DNA of 64,000 bases from Paenibacillus cymbidii (GTDB lineage: Bacteria; Bacillota; Bacilli; Paenibacillales; NBRC-103111), in NCBI RefSeq assembly GCF_004764705.1, contig NZ_SHLX01000002.1:186001-250000 (forward strand). The letters are read 5' to 3'. Within the stretch, counting starts at the first letter, position 1, and the number at the start of each line of letters is the position of its first letter. Positions 43,000-51,591 of this stretch are shown here, piece by piece. A program made the translations under genes and the position numbers. The notes under the pieces are model-generated. The model had not been told where the DNA came from. It saw only the letters and a list, made by a program, of their open reading frames with translations, and ran no database searches.

Positions 43000-43784
43000 A
43001 GGCCGTCCCCCTCGCGGTATTTGGCCGGCGTCGTGCCGTAATGCTGACGGAACAACGAGCCGAAATACGAAAAGTTCGGATAGCCGACTTCGGTGGCAAT
43101 GTCGACAATTTTCATGTTCGTGCGGCGCAGCAGCTCGCACGCCTTGTCCAGCCGGTAGGCGGTGACGTATTTGACGAAGCTTGTGCCGGTTTCCTTCTTG
43201 AACAGCCGGCTCAAGTAATTCGGCGACAAGTACACTTGCTCCGCCAGCGTCTCCAACGCCATGTCCAGGCGGTAGTCGCGGTGTATGCGCCGCAGCACCT
43301 CTTCGATCGCCTTGCGGGCGGTCTCCTTGTCGATCGCCGGGTCTTCGTCCGCACTGGCCCCGGGACGTTCGGCGCGCCTTATGCGCGTTTCCGCCACGGC
43401 GGCGCTCCGCTCCGCTTCGCACTGCCCAATCACGCGCTTCATGACGTCGGCGAACTCGCCCGGCTCGACCGGCTTGAGCAAATAATGCTCCACCTGCAGC
43501 GGCAATGCCCGTCTCGCATAATCAAATTCGACGAATGCGCTCAGGATGACGATTTTCACCGCGCTGCCGGATTCACGCACTTTGGCGGCCAGTTGGAGGC
43601 CGTCCATGAACGGCATTTTGATGTCGGTCAGTACGATGTCGACCGGCGAACGCTGCAGGAGCGCGAGCGCCTTTTCGCCGTTGGCGGCTTCCTCGACATG
43701 AAGCGGCAGCCCGTATTTTCGCACCAGGAACCGGATTCCGTCCCGTTCGATTTTTTCGTCGTCGACGACCAGCATGGTCAACAT
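42996..43784 (-). CDS. AraC-family response regulator, short YesN type
   Basis: 262 residues, shorter than other YesN proteins because the linker is reduced to about 40 residues. The receiver (1-118) has VDDEKIERDG, D in VDIVLTDIKMPFMDG and K in LLKPVEPG; the AraC domain occupies about 160-262 with LETLAEQVYLSPNYLSRLF and MKIVDIATEVGYPNFSYF in pieces. GGAGG precedes ATG 43784 by seven bases. The likely promoter is at 43833-43860. It should activate the cluster when phosphorylated by the kinase at 41272. Confidence 0.87.
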   Translation of the reverse strand: MLTMLVVDDEKIERDGIRFLVRKYGLPLHVEEAANGEKALALLQRSPVDIVLTDIKMPFMDGLQLAAKVRESGSAVKIVILSAFVEFDYARRALPLQVEHYLLKPVEPGEFADVMKRVIGQCEAERSAAVAETRIRRAERPGASADEDPAIDKETARKAIEEVLRRIHRDYRLDMALETLAEQVYLSPNYLSRLFKKETGTSFVKYVTAYRLDKACELLRRTNMKIVDIATEVGYPNFSYFGSLFRQHYGTTPAKYREGDGL

Positions 43785-43832
43785 GCCGCATCCTCCCCCA
43801 TGTTCACGATGACCTTTTTGACTTACGACAAA

Positions 43833-43860
43833 GTATTAAGAATGTCACGGGAGAAGTCAA
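43833..43860 (-). promoter_or_regulatory. sigma-A-type promoter of the response regulator/kinase operon
   Basis: On the minus strand, TTGACT (43855-43860) and TAATAC (43833-43838) are 16 bp apart, about 49 bp before the start codon at 43784. It is the clearest -35/-10 pair seen in this window. Confidence 0.55.
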
Positions 43861-43877
43861 TCTCTTTTTCGGCATTG

Positions 43878-44069
43878 AAATAGGCCATGTTTTATTGCCT
43901 ATTTCGCCAAAAACGGCGTGCAGCACAAAAATAGCCAGTGAAAACACTGGCTATTCCGTAGAAATGTTCGATTTTGGCGCTGTTAGGCCACGATAGCCAG
44001 TGAAATCACTGGCTATTTCCCGTGAAACAAGCCACAAAGGGCAAATAGACCATTTTTTATGGCCTATTT
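43878..44069. repeat. composite hairpin element, copy 4 (order B-A-A-B)
   Basis: B at 43878-43904, A at 43928-43955, A at 43992-44018, B at 44043-44069, start-to-start 50, 64 and 51 bp. It lies between the ceramidase-like gene and the regulator promoter. The last B hairpin contains the TAG stop of the ceramidase-like gene, as in copy 3. Confidence 0.8.
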
Positions 44070-45410
44070 CTGTGTCAAGAGCAGCGCTTTGGCGATTTGG
44101 CCCACGATGATGTCCTCGATCTCCGGGACGAACGGGCCGCGCAAATCGAAGAAATAGTTGCTCTCCGCCTCGTATCCGCCCTCTTCAAGCATTTGCCGCG
44201 TCGGCACATAGCTGAATACGCCGTTCGTATAGCCGAGCACGATCATCCGGCCATTGCCGAACAGCCGCTTGATCAGCAGCGAATATTGCGTTGACACTTC
44301 ACCTTCCAGCGCAATGATTGTCGTGTCCGCGTCAAGCTGCCACACGCCGATGTATAGCGGCAACGTTTCCCGGCTTGTGCCGTTCGCGATCGCTTGTTGC
44401 GTCCGTTTGGCCGCAGCGCGATGGAACGCCCCCAGTCCCGGATCGTCGGCCATACGCTCGTAAACGGCTGCCGGCGTGCGCTCCGTGTACAAGGTCGGGT
44501 CGAGCAGCAGCGAATGAAACCGGCACGCAACCGGGGCGAACTCCCCTTGCCGCATCAGCGCCAACACATCGTCCGCCAAATATTCGCCCGCCTCCTTCGT
44601 CTGCGCCGGGTCGCACGAGATGAACCGGTCCTGCTCCGCGCTGTGCAGCGGCTTCAATTCGCCTGCGCAGCCCTGAAGAAACATCGCGGTTGCTCCCGGA
44701 TACGCGCGCTCCACCTTGGCGGCGGCATAACCGGCGAAATCGTTCGAGAGCAAATCATTGTTCGCCCCCATAGCCGTCGTATGGCAGCCGTAGCTGAACA
44801 GAACCCCCTTCGCTTGCCCCGCTCGATCGCTCAAGCGCAGCACGAACAGATCGCGGTCGATGTCCGCCTCCGGATAGGGCGACCACGTTACGCTTCCGTT
44901 GCCGACCGGCCGTCTCCGGCTCATGGCAAAATCGGAGCGTGTGCGCCCGATATGCAGCTCGCCATCCTCCAGCCCGCCGTAGCATGCCTCCACCATACGC
45001 AGCAGCGTGTCGCGCACGAAGGCGAAGTACGCTTCGTCGCGCGTGTAATCGATGGCGCGTTCGTCGTCCATCCATCCGGACTGCCCCATGCTGTACCCGC
45101 CCCGACGCAGCGAAACGTCCGTTCCCGTCAGGAAGACGGAGTGATGCGTATGGGAGAAGTTGATCATGACCTGCGCGTGCCCCAGCCCGAATCGCGCTTG
45201 CAACGCGTCCTTAATCCCGACGGTAAAGCTGCGGTCGGAGCCGAGCGCGTCGATCGTCACGATCAGCAGCGCTTCGTTTGCCACAAGCAGAGCCGCTTTC
45301 ATCAGCAGCGGATCGAGCACGCCGACGCTGGCATGCGTTCTCGCCCCAAACCCGTTCATGAACACCGGTTCGTCCGGCGTAATCGTCGCGGTGGACAAAC
45401 AAAATTTCAT
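44064..45410 (-). CDS. neutral/alkaline ceramidase-like protein
   Basis: 448 residues, the N-terminal catalytic half of neutral ceramidase (about 700 in bacteria and animals) without its C-terminal immunoglobulin-like domain. MINFSHTHH (about 84-92) gives the zinc-binding histidines, and FSYGCHTTAMG and FLQGCAGELKP follow as in this family. No signal peptide, so it probably acts in the cytoplasm on an imported substrate. It may hydrolyse an amide other than ceramide. It follows the 828-residue protein by about 50 bp and ends inside a hairpin element. The lack of the second domain is normal for the many short homologues in Bacillales. Confidence 0.75.
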   Translation of the reverse strand: MKFCLSTATITPDEPVFMNGFGARTHASVGVLDPLLMKAALLVANEALLIVTIDALGSDRSFTVGIKDALQARFGLGHAQVMINFSHTHHSVFLTGTDVSLRRGGYSMGQSGWMDDERAIDYTRDEAYFAFVRDTLLRMVEACYGGLEDGELHIGRTRSDFAMSRRRPVGNGSVTWSPYPEADIDRDLFVLRLSDRAGQAKGVLFSYGCHTTAMGANNDLLSNDFAGYAAAKVERAYPGATAMFLQGCAGELKPLHSAEQDRFISCDPAQTKEAGEYLADDVLALMRQGEFAPVACRFHSLLLDPTLYTERTPAAVYERMADDPGLGAFHRAAAKRTQQAIANGTSRETLPLYIGVWQLDADTTIIALEGEVSTQYSLLIKRLFGNGRMIVLGYTNGVFSYVPTRQMLEEGGYEAESNYFFDLRGPFVPEIEDIIVGQIAKALLLTQK

Positions 45411-45458
45411 CGATCGTCTACTCCTTCTGCGAGCCGGATTTCCCCGACCTGGCTTCGA

Positions 45459-47945
45459 TTATCGTTGACGGCAATAAGCTCCGGCAGCCAAATGGATCCG
45501 CTCGGGGGACGTTTCTTCGCCCGGGCGGGCGTACACCAAGGAAACGGGCCCATTGCCGGTATTCATCCAAACGACAGCGTCCGCCGTTACGACGACCTCC
45601 AATTGTGCCGTACCCGCAGCCGCAAGCTCTACCGTCCCGCGACTGACGCGATAACCGGCGCGTTCGGCGGGAAGCGCGCCGCTCCAGGTATACCCGCCGC
45701 CGCCGATCCGGGTGACGCCTTCGAACAAGGGGATCGCCGCCGTTCCCGCTTCCAGCGTCTCCGAGAACACGAACATTTCCGGTTTCTCCGCACAGTTGAA
45801 AAACACCAGATAACGATCGTCCGTCCAAACGGCGGAACGCGACGGCATCTCCCCTGCGGCATCGGTTGCGCTGTGCATTCTCCCGCGCGCGGCCGCTTCC
45901 GCCGTTTCGGCGGCAGTAGCGTACATCATGCTGACGATGGCGAACGGGGCCGTACGTTCGCCCGCCGCCAAGAAGACGGGCTCGGCGCGATAGTTCAGCA
46001 CCAGCCGGTCCTCGCCGCCTTTCCATTTTGCATATTGATGCTGATTGTAATAACGTACGCCGTTCGACCCGTACAGCAGGTAGCCGGCTTCGTCGTCGAT
46101 ATTGACATAGGCGCATGCCAGGAAGTCGGCAATCGTATCGCTGCCGTGCGGGCGCCAGCTGTCAAACCGACGCGTCTGTCCGGGCGTATGCAGCATGCGA
46201 TATCCCTTGGCCCATGCCGGCAGGGCGGCATAACGCTCGTTGCGAATGCCGATCGTGCCGGTTTCGTTTGCCGCGATCGTTACGTCCGCTTTTGCCTCGA
46301 ATTGTTCCCCATACACCGTTCTGCCGTCCGGCAGCGAAACGAATCCGACATGCTGCAGCAATCGGCCGTCCCCTCGCTCCAGCTGCGCATAAGCGGCAAA
46401 GCTGTCCTCGCTTACATCGATGCGATGCTTTTTCGCTTCGGTGACGAACGATTCGTGCCAGGGTGCACCGGCGCCTGCGCCGTCCGCCAGCTTGACCGTA
46501 CCCGTATAGCTGTCGTAGAGCGGCGTCTGCAGCCACGCGCCATGACGGGGAAGCGTAAGCGCCATCGCGTGACTGCGCCAGCTGAAGACAGCCGATGTCC
46601 GTTGCGTCCGGTGCATGACGAAGCCGCCGAACGGGTACTCGTGCACGCCGCACAGCCGCTCCGCGAGCTGCTCCGCATCCTCCGGCATGGCGCCGCTGCC
46701 GCCCAGCTTGTGAATCAGGAACGCGTTCAGCACATGGGTCGCCGACAGATGCTCCATATCGATCGCGGTTTGATAGTCTTGCGGCATGATCGAACATAAC
46801 TCGCCGTGCTGCTCCAGATAGCAGCCCCTGTCATTGCTGTTCTGCAATGCCTCGATCGTGGACAGCGCCATTTCCTCCAGCGCTGCCGCTTCCCCGTCGC
46901 GATGCACAACGTTCATCAGCGCATGGACGTGCAGAAAGCCGTGCTGCTGGTTGTACCACCAATCCTGGCCTTGCACGGAGCTTGGAATGCCGTCCGCTTC
47001 CGCCCAGCACTTGAGCGTTCGTTCGTACATCTCCGCATCGTTGCGCGTATCCGTCGTATCGAGCGGCAGATCGGCAAGCAGCAGATTGGCGATCGCCCGG
47101 CCGCGAAAATGCATGCTGGCCGCCATGTACGTCGGATGAACGAACGCATGATTTTCGGTTGTATAGTCGGGGTGCAGCGTAATCGCCGTAATGCCTGGCA
47201 CATTCCCCACGCCGGGGGCATACCGTTCCTTCAGCCGATCGCGCACCGCCGTTGTCGTATTGCGATTCCACTTGCGATAGGCGTCCCACCATTTGCCGCT
47301 ATGCGGATGATCGGGAAACAGCAAGGCGGCGGTAAAAATGCCGATGCCCGTCCAGGCGTTCTCCTCCAGCTGCGTATCGAAATACGTCCCGTTGCGCGGC
47401 TCTTCGTCCGACCAGCGGTCGGCATAGGAGGATACGACGTTCTGCACCAGCAGGCGCGTTTCGTCGTCGAGACGCCCCCACAGCAGCCAGGCCGCAAGTC
47501 CAACATACGAAATCGTACTGCCCACCTGGGTAGCCATAAAATATCTGTCGTGGCGCCCTCCCCATTTGGTGCCGCTGCACCGCGGATTGACGCCTTGGGC
47601 GCGCACGTTTTCCTCCGGGCCCGTGTCGTGCGTGAATCCCAAATAACGAATCGCGCGAATGGCGCGTTCGGCTAGCTGGTCCGCGTTGTATACGGCCGCC
47701 GCGCCTGGCTCCGGGAATGCCGCAAGCGCCGCGAAGACGGCTGCGGTATGCGCAGTCTCCAGCCCGTACCAATAAGCCCCGCCAAAAAAATGGCCGCAAC
47801 GCGGCCGATCCGGCCAATCCCGGTACAACGTTTCGGCAAACGCCGTCCACTTGTGCAGGGAAGCGGCAAGCCGCCGCGTCCAGTCGTTGCAGTCGGCTCG
47901 CTCCCAGGCCGGTACCCGGATGCTCCAGACCGTCTCTTTCGTCAT
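45459..47945 (-). CDS. large protein of unknown family, probable (alpha/alpha) barrel enzyme
   Basis: 828 residues. I do not recognise the family. The N-terminal 480 residues are helix-rich, with repeated aromatic-rich segments (GGAYWYGLETAHTAAVFAALA, EENAWTGIGIFTAALLFP, ENHAFVHPTYMAASMHFRG, in pieces) resembling (alpha/alpha) toroid enzymes such as polysaccharide lyases or GH88-like hydrolases; the C-terminal 340 are beta-rich, as in the super-beta-sandwich of such lyases. No signal peptide. ATG 47945 is chosen for the CGGAGG eight bases upstream. It sits in the importer operon, followed by the ceramidase-like gene, so an imported glycoconjugate is the plausible substrate. Confidence 0.6.
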   Translation of the reverse strand: MTKETVWSIRVPAWERADCNDWTRRLAASLHKWTAFAETLYRDWPDRPRCGHFFGGAYWYGLETAHTAAVFAALAAFPEPGAAAVYNADQLAERAIRAIRYLGFTHDTGPEENVRAQGVNPRCSGTKWGGRHDRYFMATQVGSTISYVGLAAWLLWGRLDDETRLLVQNVVSSYADRWSDEEPRNGTYFDTQLEENAWTGIGIFTAALLFPDHPHSGKWWDAYRKWNRNTTTAVRDRLKERYAPGVGNVPGITAITLHPDYTTENHAFVHPTYMAASMHFRGRAIANLLLADLPLDTTDTRNDAEMYERTLKCWAEADGIPSSVQGQDWWYNQQHGFLHVHALMNVVHRDGEAAALEEMALSTIEALQNSNDRGCYLEQHGELCSIMPQDYQTAIDMEHLSATHVLNAFLIHKLGGSGAMPEDAEQLAERLCGVHEYPFGGFVMHRTQRTSAVFSWRSHAMALTLPRHGAWLQTPLYDSYTGTVKLADGAGAGAPWHESFVTEAKKHRIDVSEDSFAAYAQLERGDGRLLQHVGFVSLPDGRTVYGEQFEAKADVTIAANETGTIGIRNERYAALPAWAKGYRMLHTPGQTRRFDSWRPHGSDTIADFLACAYVNIDDEAGYLLYGSNGVRYYNQHQYAKWKGGEDRLVLNYRAEPVFLAAGERTAPFAIVSMMYATAAETAEAAARGRMHSATDAAGEMPSRSAVWTDDRYLVFFNCAEKPEMFVFSETLEAGTAAIPLFEGVTRIGGGGYTWSGALPAERAGYRVSRGTVELAAAGTAQLEVVVTADAVVWMNTGNGPVSLVYARPGEETSPERIHLAAGAYCRQR

Positions 47946-47979
47946 CAACGAAACCTCCGTTTCGGGCATTGCGGCATCG

Positions 47980-48843
47980 CTATTCCTTCAGCGATCCGAG
48001 CGTCGCTCCCTTGACAAAATACTTTTGCAGGAACGGATAAACGATCAGAATCGGCAGCGTGCCGAAAATAATTACCCCGGCCTTGATCATCTCCGGCGTG
48101 CTGGCCGCCATCATTTCGGGGACGGCTTGCTGCATGTTGTTGGCCGCATCCTGCTGGACGAACTCGCGCAGAATGATCTGCAGCGGCATCAGCGAACGCG
48201 AGCGAATAAAGATGAGCGCGCCGAAATAGGAATTCCACTGGCCGACGGCATGGTAGAGGGCGATTGTCGCCAGCACGGCCTTGGACAACGGCAGCACGAT
48301 GCGCACATAGTTGCCGAATTCGGTGCAGCCGTCGATTTTGCCCGCGTCCATCAGTTCGGACGATAACCCCTGGAAGAAGGTCTTCATAATGATGATGTAG
48401 AACGCGCTCACCGCACCGGGCACGATCAGCGCCCACAGCGTATTTTCCATGCCCAGGCCGCGTACGACCAGGTAACCGGGAATGAGCGGAATCGTAAAAA
48501 TGAACGTCACGATGATGCCCCGCAGCAGAAACTTCCGTCCCCGCATGGCCGGCCTGGACAAGGAGAAGGCAAGCGACGAGCACAACAGCAGCGCAAGCAG
48601 CGTCCCCGTCACGGTGATCCAGACCGACACGCCGAGCGACCGCCACATCGGACCGGAGCCCACTATCATTTCGTACACGCGGACGTTGAAGCCCTTCGGC
48701 CAAAGACCGACCAGCTTGGCTGCGGCATAGGAGGGCGAACTCAGCGACACGGCGAGCAAATGGATCATCGGCATAATCATCGTCAGGCTGAGCGCGATCA
48801 GACCGATATTGTTGACAAGCTGGAATCTCGTTTCCGCCTTCAC
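47980..48843 (-). CDS. carbohydrate ABC transporter permease, LplC family
   Basis: 287 residues, six transmembrane helices. EAA loop LMDAGKIDGCTEFGNYVRIVLPLSKA; C-terminus FVKGATLGSLKE. It is 38 bp after the LplB-type permease and 35 bp before the 828-residue protein. It starts at ATG 48843 with AGGAGGAGAGA upstream. Confidence 0.88.
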   Translation of the reverse strand: MKAETRFQLVNNIGLIALSLTMIMPMIHLLAVSLSSPSYAAAKLVGLWPKGFNVRVYEMIVGSGPMWRSLGVSVWITVTGTLLALLLCSSLAFSLSRPAMRGRKFLLRGIIVTFIFTIPLIPGYLVVRGLGMENTLWALIVPGAVSAFYIIIMKTFFQGLSSELMDAGKIDGCTEFGNYVRIVLPLSKAVLATIALYHAVGQWNSYFGALIFIRSRSLMPLQIILREFVQQDAANNMQQAVPEMMAASTPEMIKAGVIIFGTLPILIVYPFLQKYFVKGATLGSLKE

Positions 48844-48881
48844 TCCGTCTCTCCTCCTTCTTCCCGCTTGCCGCGGCGTAT

Positions 48882-49730
48882 TTAGTAAATACTCTCGCCG
48901 GTCATTCGTTTGCTGAGCCGGTTCAAGCCGACGACAAGCAGGAATCCGACGAGCGACTTGAACATGCCGATCGCCGTCGAATAGCTGAACTGCGCCGTGA
49001 GCAGCCCAATCCGGTAGACGTACGTATCGATCACCTCGCCGACATCGCGGACGAGCGGATTGAGGAACACGAGCACTTGCTCAACGTTCGCGTCGAGCAT
49101 GTTGCCGATGCGCAGCAGAAACAGGACAACGATCGCCGGCATAAGCGACGGCAGCGACACGTACCACATCTGCCGCCATCTCCCTGCGCCGTCGACCTTC
49201 GCCGCCTCGTACAGATGCGGATTGATGCCGGCCAGCGCCGCCAAATAAATGATCATGCCCCAGCCGATTTCCTTCCAGATGCCGATCGACACCAGCATGC
49301 CGATAAAATAACGCTCGTCGGTAAACCATTTCTCGAACATATTGATGAAAATGCCGCCAACGATGATCCAGGACAAAAAATGCGGCAAATACAGCAAGGT
49401 CTGCACCGACTTCTTGACCCAGATGTGCCGGACTTCATTCAGCAGCAGCGCAAGCGCAAGCGGCGCCGGAAAGCCGAATACGATCGAATAGAAGCTGAGC
49501 GTCAGCGTATTTTTCAAAATCCGGTAAAACTCCGCATAGGCAAACATGTTGCGAAAATGGTCGAAGCCGGCCCACGGGCTGTTCCAGATGCCCTTGAACA
49601 AATTGTAATCCTGAAACGCGATGACATTGCCCAGCAGCGGCACGTATTTGAATGCCGCAAGATGAACGATGCCGGGCAGCGCGATCAGCCATAACAGCGC
49701 GGAGTCGTTCAGCAGCTTCTTCACGGTCAT
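48882..49730 (-). CDS. carbohydrate ABC transporter permease, LplB family
   Basis: 282 residues. EAA loop YEAAKVDGAGRWRQMWYVSLPSLMPA; first helix about 12-33. ATG 49730 is preferred for the GAGGAGGG six bases upstream; the frame is open ten codons more. C-terminal GLNRLSKRMTGESIY. It follows the binding protein gene by 67 bp. Confidence 0.87.
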   Translation of the reverse strand: MTVKKLLNDSALLWLIALPGIVHLAAFKYVPLLGNVIAFQDYNLFKGIWNSPWAGFDHFRNMFAYAEFYRILKNTLTLSFYSIVFGFPAPLALALLLNEVRHIWVKKSVQTLLYLPHFLSWIIVGGIFINMFEKWFTDERYFIGMLVSIGIWKEIGWGMIIYLAALAGINPHLYEAAKVDGAGRWRQMWYVSLPSLMPAIVVLFLLRIGNMLDANVEQVLVFLNPLVRDVGEVIDTYVYRIGLLTAQFSYSTAIGMFKSLVGFLLVVGLNRLSKRMTGESIY

Positions 49731-49797
49731 CGCACCCTCCTCTTGCCGAATCGACGGCATATTGCCGGCCAGCCTTGCGGCGGACCGGCAACGGGCC

Positions 49798-51411
49798 TTA
49801 TTTATTCACCGACTTGTTGTACCATTCCGTCGCTTCCGCTATCGCCTTGTCGCCGCCGCGTTTCGTCCATTCGGCCACGAAGGCGTCGAACGCCTTGTCG
49901 AGCTCTTCCTTGCCGGTAACGACCTTGGCGAACATATCCAGGAACAGCGTTCCTGCGCCAAGCCCCGGTACGAGCTCGGGATTCGTTTTGAACGGGCTCA
50001 GGAGCGGCATATTGACCATCGGCGTCACGATGGCCGAAGCGTCGGCCGTTTGAATGCCTTTTTTGATCGTTTCATAGTTCGGATCCAGCGCCAGTACACG
50101 GTCCGCGTTGTTGCCGGCGCCCTTTGGATTGAGCGACAGCCGGTATACGAGATTTTCGCCGTTGTCCTTGTTGCGCGGATTTTCCGGATTCCATTCGATT
50201 TTGCCGTTCGTTTCCTTGTAGTTGATATCCTTAATGCCGTACGCCCAGAACTTCTGCGCATCCTCGTTGGTCCATGCCCATTCCAGGAATTTCAGCGCGT
50301 TCTCCGGATTTTTCGTCTTGGTCGGGATGACGAAGACGAAGTAGATGCCGTCCGATTTCGGGAACAATCCCTTGTCTCCCTTCGGACCGACCGGGCCCGG
50401 AATCATCGCCAGCTTGACCGATTTGTCCTGCATCTGATTGACGAAGGAGGTCGCATAGTTCGGCGCGTCGTGCATCCAGGAACCGGCCTTCCCTTGCGTA
50501 ATCGCCGCCGTCCAGTCCGCCGCCTTGTTCGTAAACATGTTGCTGTTGACATAGCCTTTGTCATACAGCATCTTCCAGAACTTGATCGCTTCCTTCATTT
50601 CCGGCCGAATCATGTTGGGCGTGTATTTGCCGTCTATCACGGTCCAATCGGTCGGGTACACGCCGAAGGCGCCGAAAAACATTTCGCTGTAGCCCATATT
50701 TTCCCGAACGGCAAAAGGAATGGCGTCCTTGTCGTTCTTCTTGACGGCTTCGAAATAAGCCAGCCATTCGTCCAGCGTGCTTGGCGCCTTCATGTTGAAC
50801 TTGTCCAGCCAATCCTGGCGGATGTAGGCGACCCGCGAAGCGACGGGCTCGATCATTGCCGGAATGCCGTAAATTTTGCCGTTCTTCGACACCTTCGGGC
50901 TGTCCCAGGCCGACTGCGGTATCAGCTTCTTCAGGCTTGGCGCATACTTGTCGATGAGCGGCCCCAGTTCATGGAACGCACCCGCGTCAATCGCGCCCGG
51001 AGCCGCCGACGATTCGATTCCTTCCGTGCGCATCAGATCGGCAAGATTGGCCGAGGCGAAGCGGGTCGTCAATTGCGGAATGAAATCGGGATAGTGGCCG
51101 AGAAACTCGTATTGCAAATCGAATCCGCTCAGCCGCTCCAATTCCTTGACGTACTCGTTGTCCTTCCAGTTAGTGACGCCTTTCGTGTAAATAACGGCGG
51201 CGTGCGACAGGAGCAGGCTTACCTTGGGCCGCTCCTTCGGCGTTGCCGGCGCGGCGCTGCCGGACGCCGGTGCGGCGCTTGCCGTTGCCGGCGATGCGGA
51301 GCCGGCCGACTTGCCGCCGTCCGATTTGCTGCAAGCGGCGAGCGCGCCCGTCAACAGAAGCGACATGGCGGTCAGCATGACCAATCCTTTTTGGGCTGGA
51401 CGACCTTTCAT
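49798..51411 (-). CDS. sugar-binding lipoprotein, LplA family
   Basis: 537 residues. Lipoprotein signal MKGRPAQKGLVMLTAMSLLL followed by TGALAAC lipobox, then a linker of Ser/Ala/Pro to about residue 58. Mature domain includes LLLSHAAVIYTKGVTNWKDNEY (in pieces) and a C-terminal AEWTKRGGDKAIAEATEWY that marks this subfamily. GGAGG lies six bases before ATG 51411. It is the first transporter gene after the kinase/regulator pair; the upstream gap is about 150 bp and could hold a regulated promoter. Confidence 0.88.
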   Translation of the reverse strand: MKGRPAQKGLVMLTAMSLLLTGALAACSKSDGGKSAGSASPATASAAPASGSAAPATPKERPKVSLLLSHAAVIYTKGVTNWKDNEYVKELERLSGFDLQYEFLGHYPDFIPQLTTRFASANLADLMRTEGIESSAAPGAIDAGAFHELGPLIDKYAPSLKKLIPQSAWDSPKVSKNGKIYGIPAMIEPVASRVAYIRQDWLDKFNMKAPSTLDEWLAYFEAVKKNDKDAIPFAVRENMGYSEMFFGAFGVYPTDWTVIDGKYTPNMIRPEMKEAIKFWKMLYDKGYVNSNMFTNKAADWTAAITQGKAGSWMHDAPNYATSFVNQMQDKSVKLAMIPGPVGPKGDKGLFPKSDGIYFVFVIPTKTKNPENALKFLEWAWTNEDAQKFWAYGIKDINYKETNGKIEWNPENPRNKDNGENLVYRLSLNPKGAGNNADRVLALDPNYETIKKGIQTADASAIVTPMVNMPLLSPFKTNPELVPGLGAGTLFLDMFAKVVTGKEELDKAFDAFVAEWTKRGGDKAIAEATEWYNKSVNK

Positions 51412-51543
51412 GCGATTTCCTCCCTTTTCTCGTTTGGAAGCGTTTTATCGTGCGGTTTAAGCATAATCAAAGGGACGAAACGAATACAGGCGATTTTTTT
51501 CGAAATGTGGTTGTTTTTTTGGCGAGTTGCAAGCTAATAAGAT

Positions 51544-51591
51544 CCGAACCGTTTCTTGTAAAAGCTAAAAGGAACCGAACCGTTTCTTGTA
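51544..51591. repeat. short direct repeat at the 3' end of the regulator gene
   Basis: CCGAACCGTTTCTTGTA occurs at 51544-51560 and again at 51575-51591, 31 bp apart. The second copy encodes the last residues of the regulator (YKKRFG), and the first lies just beyond its stop, indicating a small tandem duplication of the gene's end. Confidence 0.7.
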
